Part shown: positions 21,085-53,026 of the stretch, piece after piece | How positions within the stretch are numbered: position 1 is the stretch's first letter | How the letters are laid out: each line of letters starts with the position of its first letter | Assembly (NCBI GenBank): GCA_037447605.1 | Contig: CM074813.1 | Location: 2,876,013-2,940,012 of the forward strand | Reading direction: 5' to 3' | DNA: 64,000 bases | Source: Zygnema circumcarinatum | Lineage: Eukaryota > Streptophyta > Zygnematophyceae > Zygnematales > Zygnemataceae | Position numbers and translations under genes: made by a program | Notes under the pieces: model-generated | Seen by the model: only the letters and a program-made list of their open reading frames with translations | The model's database searches: none | Told to the model about the DNA's origin: nothing

Positions 21085-23370
21085 ATGTCAACTGGCGGCC
21101 GAGAGAGGGAGGCGGAGAGGGAGTGGGAGGGGGAGGGAGAGGGGGAAAGAGACGCGGAAGCAGGCAACGTCAGCGATGGCGAGGATGTCGACGAGCAGTA
21201 TGTCGTGCTGGAGCTTGGCCCGCCAGAAGCCATGCGGAAGGCGCTCAGTGATGGAGCCTTCTCTCTCACCGTATGTTGCGCGCCGACTCGGGCTGCCTGC
21301 CTCTTAGCTTTTGAAATTTTAGGGTTGTATGCCGTTAAGTTTTGTGAGGAACATTTAAGGGTTCAGGATTCGCTAAGGGTTCCAGGAGTTCCCCTTCTAG
21401 TCGTGGCAACTAGAAGGGTTCAGGGAATTTTTGAAGGTCAATTCGATGTAACTTTTTTGAAAGAAATAAGGGAAAACTGTTGAAGGTTTCGATAGAGTGA
21501 GAAAGTTTTAAAGGGGAGAGCTCAGAGGAGCGGTTTTTTTTTTTTTGGGCAGGGATTGGAAACGGATGCTCCGATACTGACTTTGCCGAATGGCGTTAAG
21601 CTGGTAAGTGCTAAACTGATCAAGTTTAAAACTTTCCAATATAACCATTATTTTCAACTTCAAAAAATCTAATTTGGAATTATAACTGTATAAGTATGTA
21701 CATCCTTTCCCTTTTTTTTGGGATTGTTTTGCTGTGGCTAGGCCTCCTTTGTACGAAGCAGTTTTGAATTGATTGAAGCTGGAAAGAGTCATTTCCTGGA
21801 AGCTGCAAAAAATCCTAAAAATGCGAAAATGTTGTTTTTTTTTTTTGATTTTCTTATGTAAATGTAAGGAGTTGTGCTGAATTGATCCTGTTGGAATGAT
21901 GGGCTGCAGATTGGGGAATATGAAGAGGTTCCGGGGACCATCTTGCTTCTTGAAGAAGAGGAAGGTGGGAGCGTGAGGGGCTGGCAGAGGGGAGGGAGGG
22001 AGTCAGAGCGAGGGAGAGGCGAAGGAAGAGAGGAGGGAAGGGGAGGGAGGGAGAGGTGCGAGGTGGGAGTGAAGGAAGAGAGTGAGGGAGGGCGGGAGTC
22101 GGAGAGGGAGGGAAGGGAAAGGGTGAGCGAAGAGTAGGGAGAGATGTGTAAGAGGATGGTGCGAAGTAATGTGTGGCTTTCCGATACTCAGTTCTTTGAT
22201 TCCTTGCTTACATCTACCTTTCTCGTACCTTTCTCGTACCTTTCTCTTTCTGCTTCTACTTTTCTGTTTTCGCTTGTGACAGAAGAGACAAAAACTGTGG
22301 GAATCCAAGGGATTCCAGAAAGTGGCTTTGGCACCTCTGGTGATCGGACGGATGGAAGCTCGGAGCCGCCGTTAAAGAAAGTAAAATATATCGGCAAAAC
22401 AACATTGAAACTCAAATTTGTTCCATTCGACGGGGCGATGAATAAAAGGAAGCATGGAGGGTAATGGCCGTTCGTGTGTAATGTTGAAATGGTAAGCTAT
22501 TTGATGTGATGAAATGTTAGGGCCTTCTCGCAGTACGTTTAGTTCGAGTGGTTGAGCGAGGGAGAGTGGAGAAAATGGAGACGAAGGGAGGGAGATTGTG
22601 TGAAGGTGCGAAAAGGAGAGGGTGAGGCAGCGAGAGGATTCGACCCCTTTCAAATGATGAGATTCAATGGATATGAACAGAGCGGATGGTGAATACCGTC
22701 TGCTGTGGTGGCTCCAAGGGATTTATCTGATGAAGAGGAAGTTGAATTATTGGGACAGAGAGGGGAGGATAGGGAGAGAAGAATGGGAGGGAGGGGGAGA
22801 GAGAGAGAGAGAGAAATAGAGAGAGAGTGATAGAGAGGGAGGGGAGGGAGAGGGAGAGGGAGAGGGAGAGGGACAGGGAGAGGGCGAGGGCGAGGGAGAG
22901 GGGGAGGGGAGGTGAAAGGAGGGGAGGGGGAGGGAGGGAGGGAGGGAGGGGGAGAGGCCGAGGGAGAAGGAGAGGGAGCTTTGTGAACTTATGAAGTTGA
23001 AGTGAGTCTTCTATGCATAATATAGTTGATGCGCTTCAAAGCTTAGGGTTTCAGGGTACTACGTCTTTTAATTTCTTCTTTGGTCTGTTTTTATATTTTT
23101 CAGGCAAATAGTACGACGGTGACGAAATGTCAGAGGGAAATGGTAGTGACCCGACCATATGTACAAAGTTACTGTTTTGCATTACCGCCAGATAAAGGTG
23201 AGTTTAATTGTTAACCTTCAATGGCAGGCCTGTACAAACCTTCGAACCCCAAAATTTAAACCTGAAGCTCTCAACCTCAACCTTGAATGCCCCAAAGGAT
23301 ATATGGTGGAGTGCTAATGCTTTTGATTGACATTTTAACGCAATGTGCAGAACCTAGGATCTCTAGATAG
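21085..23370 (+). CDS. TFIIIC subunit 6-like protein (tau55-related)
   Basis: Exons 21085-21270, 21553-21603, 21910-21964, 22283-22380, 23104-23197 and 23351-23370 join in phase to 167 aa. After an acidic Glu/Arg-rich N-terminus (residues 1-35) comes the conserved TFIIIC_sub6 core: YVVLELG, a GLETDAPILTLPNG segment, and IGEYEEVPGTILLLEEE, as in GTF3C6 (GLDTERPIL..., GEYEDTLGTCVIFEE). TFIIIC binds the B-box of tRNA genes and recruits TFIIIB and Pol III in the nucleus. The end of exon 4 is uncertain: ending at 22380 keeps frame with exon 5 (KCQREMVVTR), whereas using the donor at 22461 would carry in the plausible YIGKTTLKLKF but runs into a stop in exon 5. GA-rich intron tracts fill 22780-22980. 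Confidence 0.75.
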
Positions 23371-23989
23371 CAGCTGAGGAGAGGCCTTCAGAACCCTACA
23401 AGGGAGAGGGAGGGGGAAGAAGGGAGGGAGAGGGAGAGGTAGGTCGAGAGGTACGTAGAGAGGTAAGGAGGTAGGAGAAGGGGAAGAGGGGGGAGGGGGG
23501 GAAGAGGGGAGGAATGGAGAGGGGAGGGAGGGGGGAGGGAGACCAGAAAAGAAGAGAGAGTTCATAGCATTAACCATGGAAATTGGGACTCAAAGCACCC
23601 AAAAAATTGTTGAGGCTAGAACTGCAAATGTTTCGAGTATTAGAAACTCGATTAACCCACAAACTCTTGGTACAATGGAGTCAGTACTCAGTAAGATAAT
23701 TTTCCTTCCATTGAGCTCCAACTTCAAAAAGCCTAATTCTAGCTCCTTAACCCTAAACCTCCAACCTCGAACCTCTAGGAGACGCCCTTTTCGAATATGA
23801 AGCTCCTAAAATACATTTCATCATCGTCTTATGTCGACAAATGATGAGACCAGACACATATCTCACTCTCGTCTCCTCCAATCCTTATGTTCTTGTGACA
23901 TTCCCTCTTCTTTCCCCCCCCCCCACCCCTTCCCTCTCTCCTTTCGTCTCCCCCTCTATCTCTCAGTCCTACTTCTCTACCTCCCTCCC
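23371..23989. other. Convergent spacer between TFIIIC6-like gene and ARPC2
   Basis: GA/GGGA-rich sequence (about 23400-23560) is followed by AT-richer sequence and a C/T tract at about 23905-23990. No protein-like frame is seen; it probably holds the 3' UTRs of both flanking genes. Confidence 0.5.
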
Positions 23990-24560
23990 TTACTCTGGTT
24001 CACTAATCTTAGTTGGCACCGGGGACATGGTCGGTCGCTTAAATGATCGGCCGTGAATATTCTTCTTCTCCCTCTCACCATCCGGCTTGGCCCTATTTAG
24101 CACCTGACAGGCAAAAAAAAAAAATTGAACAAAAAGCTGATCACTTTGAAGCTCTGTAAGCTTGAATTATGAACATGTATAAAAAGGAAGAAGACAGATA
24201 CAGACAAGACCATGTTTTGGCAAGTCCGCCAGAGAGAGAGAGATTGGGAAACAGGAGAGCAACGAAAAGAGATAGAGGGAGAGGGAAGAGTTTTAAGATA
24301 GGCGAAGAGAGTATATGGAGAGAAGGTGATCCATGAGAGAAGGGAGGGGTAAGAAGAGGAAGAGAGAGAGAGAGAGGGATGGGGAGGGAGAGGGAGGAGG
24401 GGGGGAAGGGGGAGACACCTGAATGAGAGAATCTACACGCCGCCTCATTCGAGTGTGCATGAAGGCCTTCGAGCACTGTCACACCCAGTGAAGGAGGGAA
24501 AGGAGAGAGGGGTGAGACAGTGCATTGAGAGCCCTGTCCAAACCTGTACGCTAGTGCGCT

Positions 24561-24604
<44 letters not shown>

Positions 24605-27495
24605 CGAGAGAGAGAGAGCGAGAGAGAGAGAGAGCAGTAACGAGGATAGAGAAGCGTTAGTGGAAGGAGAAGTGAATGAGCCACAATTCTTTTTCTTAAA
24701 AAAAGGGGCGGGGGGAATGGGAGGCGGGGAAGTTTGACAGAAGTCCACCCTGTCCCCCTTGCCTCCGTAAAAGCACACAAACATAAACTAAGCAACTCCA
24801 GAATGCTCACTCCAAGAAAATAAGGTTTCCCGAATGTGGGTACAATCGAGGTACATCTAACGGATCTCACCTTAATGTGGTAGCTCACGTATGCATAAAA
24901 TGTCGATAAAATCCAAGCGACCTTTTCCAGCCGGGGCCCCTCCACATGCCGTGGAAAGACAACTGTGATCCAAAACCCCCAAAATGAAAAACTTCAAAGT
25001 GCTTGACGAAAACCTCAGTAAAGTTTGACTGGAAATTTGACTAAAACTGTTACTAGAACAGAAAGAACATTACAGGATAACATTCAAGCTCCGGTTAGAA
25101 AAAACCTACCTTGAACGATGAAATACACGAAAACTAAACACTTGAAAAGCACGAACTTGCAAGAACAAAAAAACGTTGGAAAGCCAAAAACTCCCAACAA
25201 AAACTGCGATAAACTATCAAAGTTGCAAACGAGAATATTACCAAAGGACACAAAGCCGGCGTTAGCATCAAGGGCGTGTGCAGGTGCTCCTTTTAGTTCC
25301 AAAGGAGGAGTAGCTGAGTATGAACAAGGAGGAGCTGCACTGAGAATTCCTGCTCGCCTTGCTTCCATGAATTCCTGCTTCCTCCCAAAAAAAAAAAAAC
25401 AAAAAAAAGCTTGTAGAAACGAGGTAATCCTTCCTATCAATCTCTCTCTCATTCTCTCTCTGCTCTCTCGCTCTCCCCCCGCCCCCCCCCCTTTCGCACT
25501 TTGTCTCTTTGTTTCAGTTTCTTCACTCAGCCACTTTTTCCTCTCACTCTCAATCCGTCCCTGTGGCTCTCCCTTATGGTCCACATTCGCTCGCGCTTTT
25601 CCCTACCTTCCAAATCTCTCCCTTCCTCCCAATCCTACAATTTCCCACAGCTTCATCCCCTGTTTCCTCTCCATTCATTGCCCTTATTCTAAAATGGGTT
25701 CTTTCTTCTCAGCTCCCTTTCCCTACTTGCCTCTCCTATCTTCTCTCCAAAAGGAATCACCCTGTCCTTCCTCTTTCTCACTCACTCTTTCCCTCTCCCA
25801 CACACATAAGAGTCCAGGTCCTTACTATGGTACTTGGTGGAAAGTGTGCATTGTACAGTATGCTGGCGACAAACCTGCAAGAATGATGTCGCCAGCACTG
25901 CAACATTTGGGTCCTTGAAACGCATGGGGTATACCACTGTCACCTTTTCAGCCTGCATCACATGTACAACTCACAATGCCTTTCAATGCATTGACTGCAC
26001 ACGCATACACTCCTATTTGAATCCTTTGTCCTCCTTGCTTCTCCACATTTCCACAAATAACTCCTTTACCACCAAACCTAACAACCATGCAAACTCATCC
26101 CTTCTCCCCTCCTGTACTTCACCTGCGGAATGACAAAGTATGACTCCTGTGGACGGTGCGTCACTGCAGTGAGTGCGTCCGCATCATCCGACATCCTTCC
26201 TTTTGCAAGTTCTCTCAAAATTTCACGGAGGGGAGCACCCAGCACAACAGACCTCAGAGAGGAAAGTTTTGCAGCCAGAGCCACCTGCACCTCTGCAGCA
26301 AAATACAATGAAAAAAACACAGTAAGGGCCATAAAACCCTAAAAATCGAAGTTTCGCTTTCGCTTCTAACCCAAAAACTTCGAAAAATTCCTTAAGAGAT
26401 ATCAAACATACGAAACTGCTACCTGCAAGATGTCCAAATTTCCACAAAGAGCTTATGGTTGGATCTTGAAGTTAACCTTCCACAGGAGAAATTTTTTCTA
26501 GTTCAATCGCCAAGGTCAAATGGTAGCCGCTTTCCGGAGGATTCACAACTTGAACAGCCGCTCCATACGTGTTGTGAACGGCCTCGATGGCGCCAAGTGG
26601 CAGCTCCCCATTCGTTACCACTTCTGGCGGAGCTTGCGGGAGGACCATAGAGATGAATACTCGAGATGTATCGCTGGCAGCAGCCTGCACAGATTGAGGG
26701 AGGGAGGGAGGGAGGGAGGGAGGGAGGGAGGGAGGGAGGGAGGGAGGGAGGCCAGAAAACTGTTTGTTCGGGGATGGAAGGGGGCCTTCCCTCAAGCTTA
26801 TTCAATTCCATTCCTCAAAGCCAACAATAAAAACACTCCAATTTCAGTCCTCCGATATAAGCCAATAAATACATACTCGAGTGACACATATACTACTAGA
26901 GGGAAAAATAAAGACAGGGAAAAGGAGAAGGATGTGAGATAAAGATGAAAGTGAGAAAAGGTAGAACAGTAAGACAGATATGAAGGTTGGGACTCGGACA
27001 GAACGGGAAGGTAAGCGAGAGCAAGTATGAAGAGAAGGAAAGAGGTGAACCATGAAGTTCAGAGGAGAAGAGAAGATAGAACGTGCAGACATGGAGGATG
27101 GAGAGCAAGGAAGGCGAGAAAGTTGTAAGCGGGTGTGGATAAACGGTGGAGAGTAAAGGGGGGAATGAGAGAGGGGTAGATTGAGAGGGAGAGGGGGGGG
27201 ACGAGACCCACTTGAATACGATATCGCACATCATCGAATTCCACGAGTTGAACATCCAACTCCGCTGACTTGTCCGCCCTAAGGAAAGCACATGAATGTG
27301 TGTAAGTGTGAGAGAGTGCGGAGCGAAGGAACCGAAAAAAAAAAAAAAGAACATAGTCAGAAACGTGCCAATTGTAGAGCTTGCGACGTTGACTCGAGGA
27401 AGTATGCACGAATTTAGGGTTTAAAAATGGTACCCGCGAAAACGTGCCAGTAGAGTATCCTTCACCATGCGGTTGTCGATGTCAAAAATAATCAT
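23990..27495 (-). CDS. ARPC2: Arp2/3 complex subunit 2 (ARPC2, p34)
   Basis: Minus-strand exons 27434-27495, 27212-27278, 26477-26684, 26123-26292, 25875-25952, 25242-25374, 24871-24962, 24419-24475 and 23990-24103 all join in phase to 326 aa, the usual length. Plant ARPC2 landmarks appear in order: MIIFDIDNRMVKDTLLARF, VEFDDVRYRIQ, LPLGAIEAVHNTYG, NPPESGYHLTL, LGAPLREIL, HRPQESYFVIPQ, EKVTVVYPMRFKD, LATSFLQEFMEARR, CSYSATPPLELKGAP, ANAGFV-VFPRHVEG, FYAYVSYHIK, FMHTRMRRRVDSLIQ, VLNRAKPD and RSFKRP. ARPC2 with ARPC4 forms the core that holds Arp2 and Arp3 on the side of a mother filament to nucleate branched actin. The full set of conserved blocks suggests a working gene. Confidence 0.96.
24564..24637. 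repeat. (GA)n microsatellite in ARPC2 intron
   Basis: Near-pure GA repeat with a few GC interruptions in the intron between the PRHVEG exon (24871-24962) and the HTRMRRR exon (24419-24475). Confidence 0.9.
26697..26750. repeat. (GGGA)n microsatellite in ARPC2 intron
   Basis: About 13 perfect GGGA units directly upstream (in the coding direction) of the acceptor of the 26477-26684 exon, supplying its polypyrimidine tract on the coding strand. Confidence 0.9.
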
Positions 27496-30400
27496 CTTTA
27501 AGAAACTCTTAGGAAGGGTTGGCGTGAGAGTGAGACTTTGAGTTAGCGTTAGGATCAAGGTAGAGACTATGGTTAGGAAAGATGTCAGTTAGAATTAGGG
27601 TTGGGTCAGTCACTTTTAGAAGCAAGTCCTAGAGCTGCAGATTCTACAAAATCATTGTGTTGGTGTAAATTTCTCGAGTAGACCTTTAACGGTTTCTAAA
27701 ATTAGTGGTTATGGATAGAATCAGGATAAAACTGCAGTCGAATGTGGGTCAGAAAACATGAAAATTTCAGAGCTATACGGACTTGGAGTCAGAATCAGGG
27801 TTTGGGCTGAATCTACAGTCACAGCATATTAGTGGCGAGGTAGAATCATAGCCGCTGGAAGCATCTTCGGAAGCAGGACATGGCCTTGCATCAGAATCAG
27901 GGCACAGCAGATCGTTCACATTCGGTATGGCTGCGGATACGGCTGCGACCAAAACTATGGCGACTGACGGCACTAAGGATACGAGTAAGATAAGAGGCAG
28001 CATTAGGGTGAAAGATAAGGCAGGAATATGCCTCCGATCAATACAGAGAACAGTCAATTCTTTGGGTTTGGGCTGCTTTCAGTCAGTAGGATTAAAGCTG
28101 GGCAGAAAATTAGGGCAAGGATTAGGGCTGCACCTCTGATTTCAGGGGTGGTACTATATACAGCATAGGCTGTGACTTTATCAAGGTTATAATTATAAAG
28201 CAATGTCATGTATTATGACTTTGTCAAGGCATGGTCCATAGCATTTTGCCACCGTCGCACGCTTACTGCGAGAAGCTCTATGTAGCTGGCAGTCACTGTT
28301 CTACTGGGAAATCTCCGTTTCTCTGTTAAAAAGAACTGTGGCAAATAACTGTACGAAAATTATATCTATGTGCCGTATAGTACGGACTTGTACTCACGGT
28401 TGCTTTGCGTCGCCGGCACCTCCCCCTGCCGCCCACTTGCCGGGCCATTGTCGAATGATACACGCCACGTGTAATTGTGTACACGTGGCGGCTTACCATT
28501 GGTTATTTCTTGACAAAGTTTTTTCTCGCTAGGACAGGCCGACGTTATCATATAGGGTGGGTGTCCATCAGCGTTTGCCTGTACCGCCACATCGGATTAG
28601 AGTCATGAAGGGAGAATTGCGGGTTCCATCAGAGGTCGCGCGAGCCAATCAGCGGACGCCACGTGGACACACTTACTCGTCCACCGTGGCCCACCGCGGT
28701 TACCGTACGTGCGATTAGGGTTAGGGTTAGGGTTCAGGCAGGCAGGCAGTCGCGTGCCGCCACCCCGACCTACGGTCACCGCGCGTTGGCGGCTGTGCGC
28801 CAGCGTGGCCGCCGTACCCCCGTGGCATCTCGAACGGATCTTCAACGCCACGCGGCGGCGCACGATTGGAAAACTCAGGGTGGGGTTCCATCAGCCCGTT
28901 ATTCCGACGTGGCGTCGTAATGGAGGACGACCCATGGGTTCCATGAGGCCGTTTCCGCCAACGTGGCGCCGACGTGGCTGCCACGTGGTAACGAGGCACC
29001 GTTCCACAGGATGCTGCTCCGGAGGTGGTGTAACGCCATTACGACCATTCGCGTGCCGCCACGTGGCTATCAAAGATCCGCAAGCGTGCGACTGCCACGC
29101 TGGCCAACGGCGTTCTGATGGAACTCGTCGTTCCATCTGAAAACGGCATCCTACGTGGACCGTAACGAGCTCGTTACGAAACGGGCTGATGGAAACCCAC
29201 CCTCAGGCGTAGTTCCCCAAAACTCACTTCAGGGGGTATGTTTTGGGGAACTACGCCTGAACCTCCACGTCGGTCCTAGTCGGCGCCACGACGGCGCCAC
29301 ATCATCCTCCAAAACTACGCCTGTACCTCCACGTCGGCGAAAAAACGCTGATGGACACCCACCCATAGAAACGGCTCCGCAGTTTGTTTCGCAGTCCGTA
29401 TGGAAACCTGGACCGTCCGATCCGACAACTTCGATCTCAAATCGGACGGACAAGTAGCGACCATGAAGGTGACGTGGAAACATGGGCGGCCAAGATGCGT
29501 CCACGACACGTGCGATACACCGCAGATTTTTCCGTGGCGCAAAGGGCACGGCTCCTGGAAGGCTCCACGAAGGCTCGCGCCATGTGCGGACAAAAATGTA
29601 CGAAGAACACTACAACGGTACTCTTTTCAGAATTGCACGGCTGGTACGAAATTTAAACGGTATTGATTTTGAACTGCTAATGAAAAGTGTGATCCATTCA
29701 GAGATCGTCACGTGTAAAAAGTCACACGTGACATCCGGTAATTGGCTCTTGTAGTGAGTGGTGCCCTCAATGGATTGCCGCGTGCAGGAAGGGGGTTAAC
29801 ACGCCAAGCCTGTGTACGGCGGGTCCTCAATCTGAGGACGCATACCTTGCAAACCCTAACCTTGTCCCCTCAGCCCCAATCTCTCCCTCTCGCTCTCTCT
29901 CTACTCACTCTCTCTCTCTTCCTCTCTCTCTCGCTCTACTCTCTCTCTCTCTCTCTACTTCGTTCTCTCGCTCTCTCTCTCGCTCTACTTCTCTCTCTCT
30001 CTCTTTCCATTTCTCTCTCTCTCTCTCGCGCGCGCGCGCTCTGAGGTATACCGTGGGCACTTGTTCAAGTGAGCGGTGAACAGGTCAAGCCTCCTCCGCA
30101 TCGCCAGGGAAGCCACGGTAGAATGTGAGTTCCAGTCTCTCCCAAATGAACAATGCTGGTTTGCTTTTTTCTGGATTCCCAGATGCCTGTAACAGTGGTG
30201 CCCACTCCCTCCCTCCCCCCTCTTCCTTTCTTTCTCTCGCGGAAACTGTCAACTTCACAACTTCCACCCTTTCCCTCCCGCTTCGTTCTTTGTCCTCCCT
30301 CTTCACCTCTCTCCACTATCTCTCTTCTCCACTTTCCCCCCTCTCTCTCTACCTCTTCCTCTCACTTCCTTTTTAAATTTTCCTCTCCTCAAATGTCCGT

Positions 30401-30728
30401 TTGCTCTCTCCTTGCACTCCCTGCGTCTCGGAAGGTTCCTTCACTTCCTCCCTCTCCGTTTCCTATCTGTTCCCCTCTCTCTCCTCCCCTCCCCACCTCT
30501 ATTTCATGCTCATTTCTCTTTCTTGTTTGTTACACGCAGCGTCACTACCCCCCTTCTCTCTACGTGGGATGTGAGTCTCTCACTATATAAGTTCCCCACC
30601 CTCTCTCCACTAAACTTACCACGCTGGATCCTCCAACCAAAGGCCCCTCTCAAGGGCTCTTCCCTCAACAACAGCCAAACCTTAAACTTGGAAGTGAGGC
30701 AATCTGGCGATCTCCGGATTTTCTACAG
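27496..30728. other. Divergent spacer between ARPC2 and GUN1-like gene
   Basis: 27530-28140 is AG-rich with scattered TTAGGG and TCAGAATCAGGG-like words. 28555-29364 is a terminal-inverted-repeat element. 29870-30040 is CT microsatellite. 30100-30720 is C/T-rich and probably holds the promoter and 5' exons of the GUN1-like gene (possible donors at 30125 and 30571; acceptors at 30539 and 30728). No other gene is seen. Confidence 0.5.
28555..29364. mobile_element. 810-bp element with 22-bp terminal inverted repeats and ATA duplication
   Basis: 28555-28576 (GGGTGGGTGTCCATCAGCGT start) is the exact reverse complement of 29343-29364. Both ends are flanked by ATA (28552-28554 and 29365-29367). The interior holds repeated TTCCATCAG and CCACGTGGC words, an 18-bp palindrome (29161-29178) and a 20-bp hairpin (29204-29223 with 29240-29259), but no transposase-like frame. 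It is therefore a non-autonomous DNA transposon by structure; the superfamily is unknown (the 3-bp A/T duplication would fit PIF/Harbinger). Confidence 0.75.
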
Positions 30729-30842
30729 GTGTTGGGTGAGGGTCTGAGGGCCCTTGGCAGCCTTTCTAAGGCTGCTGGGCTTGTTGAAAAATTTCAGAAA
30801 TTTAAAACTGGTAGCGGGGCTAAGAAACACGACGAGCGACAG

Positions 30843-39077
<8,235 letters not shown>

Positions 39078-40279
39078 GGCGGCCTCTGTGTGGCAGCTTG
39101 TCACGGGAGGTGATGTACAAAGGCAATATTAGGGTTGTTGTGTGTAGGAGGGAGAGGGAGAGAGTCAGTTGTAGAGCACGGGATTATGGTCGTTTCTTTT
39201 TTTTGGGGAGGTTGGAAATTAGAGGAGGGGGGTCTGTAGGAGGGAGAGGCGAGAGGCGAAGGACGAGGGGAAAACATTTGTTGGTGCGGTTGTGCCTGTA
39301 GAGTACTGGGATGACTACGTGACTGTTTATGACTCGGAGATAAAAGTGAGAGAAAGTTAGAAAGTTGGGAAGAGAGAGAGGGGGGGGGGGAGGGGGGGTG
39401 AGAGAGGTAGATGGGAGGAGGGACAAAGGGGGAGTGGTAGGAGGGAGAGGTATGGCTAATATATTCACCGTAGTGTGGAGGTCTCCCCTCTTGAACCCTG
39501 TACTTTGTATTTCTGACTTGCAGAGGAAGCATGGTTGGCTGCATGGTTTCTCGAAGCTGTGTATTGGAGGCACATATGAGGTCGGTGCCATGCTAGTTCT
39601 ATGCAAGCTGAAACGGAGTCGTGCTACTCTTCAAATTTAAAAGTTCATTCCTATGCTAATAAGAGGTTTCCAACTTGAAAAGTTTCATGCATCAAAAAAT
39701 TCGATACCAGTAGCCATGTGACGAACTAAATTAGTGGGAGCGAAACAAATGTCATTTGCTTCACAAAAGGAAATCCATACCAAACTATTTTAGGCCTGAG
39801 GCCCCATTCTGGAAGGGGAGGGGAGAAGAGGGGAGGGGGCGGTTGGTTGTGATTGGGTTTCGGAAGGGTAGATAGAGAAGGCATAACCTGCATCTTAAAT
39901 ACCTGACAGGGTAGCCCCCACCTCTCCTTAGAGAAGGACCATTTATTCTCAACAGGCAGCACTTTGCTGAGGAACACAAAATGGGAATCACCCCCCCTTA
40001 GAATGAGGGCGCAATTTGTAGGAACGATCACCCGAACAGGACCTCAACCAACACTTTGTCCTTAAGCCAACTTTTTCGCCCAAATGAAAGAAGCCCCAAC
40101 TCCTGACTAAGCTTTCATTCCCCACTAGCTACAAGGAATCACACCTCTACTTCTCAACTTCAAGTGTTGCCTTCCGAGCTTCATAACAGTCTTACCTTTA
40201 CTCCCACATAGCACGATACTTACACCACCATAACCGTAAAATTCACCAATTGGAATTTAAAGGTTACCCATTCCCGCTA
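39078..40279. other. Convergent spacer between GUN1 and DDT-domain gene
   Basis: Probably the 3' UTRs of both genes. GA-rich stretches occur at 39365-39450. A possible tiny last exon of the DDT gene (minus, 39949-39966, ending in TGA) follows an acceptor-like TTCCTCAG. No independent gene is seen. Confidence 0.45.
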
Positions 40280-47479
<7,200 letters not shown>

Positions 47480-48199
47480 GGTGGAATGAGGGGGAGAGAG
47501 ATGAAATGAGAGATTTAGAACATATAGGAAGAAGGGGAGCAAGACAGGTAAATGGAAAGAGGGAGGGAGAGGGAGAGGGGGAGAGAGAGAGGGAGAGAGA
47601 GGGTGAGGGGGGGAGAGAGAGGGAGGGAGAGGGAGGGAGAGGGAGCCATGCCTTCAAGGAGAGAAAGTGCAGCAGTCTCCTGCTAGGGTTTGTAACCATC
47701 CGCGGTTCTATGCAGTTTAACGGGCCACACAGTTCAAGGCCAGTTATAGTAAATTCTGTAACATAGAGCTAAATTCGTATCGTATTGAACTGAAATGTAA
47801 TTAGAGTATCGTATCGCGATATATCGAGACCCCTTTCTAAAAGCAAGAGGGAGGCTGCTCTGCCTGCTCTCACCTGACGGGTTTTCTCTAGTGTTGATCC
47901 TAAAATACCACCTGCTCCGGACAGCAATGTCTGCCCATTTTCTGCCCTTTTTGGAGCTCATGTGCGACTAAGTGATGCGAACATGAGAAAAACAAGAGTG
48001 AAATATTACTTCACTGATTCAAATATCACTCCTTAAACAGAGAATTGAGCCAGAAGCATATATGATATATGGTACAAATCCAGCAAGCCGCTCCGCTTTG
48101 CCACACTTAGTTCTGATTAAGAATTCTCTATTGAAGGACGGCTTCGTGAATAAAGATGGCTTGAAACGTGCAGCTATTGTTCGTTGCTTGACCGCCGCC
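47480..48199. promoter_or_regulatory. Shared divergent promoter of DDT gene and DXO1-like gene
   Basis: Head-to-head spacing of 720 bases between two start codons. 47560-47645 is GA/GGGA-rich, and the remainder is mixed. No TATA box or known operator can be assigned with confidence. Both genes are housekeeping types for which shared promoters are plausible. Confidence 0.4.

Positions 48200-53026
<4,827 letters not shown>

Noticed and set aside
28663-29754. Several 80-140-aa overlapping frames
   Set aside because: They lie in or beside the 810-bp inverted-repeat element; GC-rich hairpin DNA gives open frames on both strands and none resembles a transposase.
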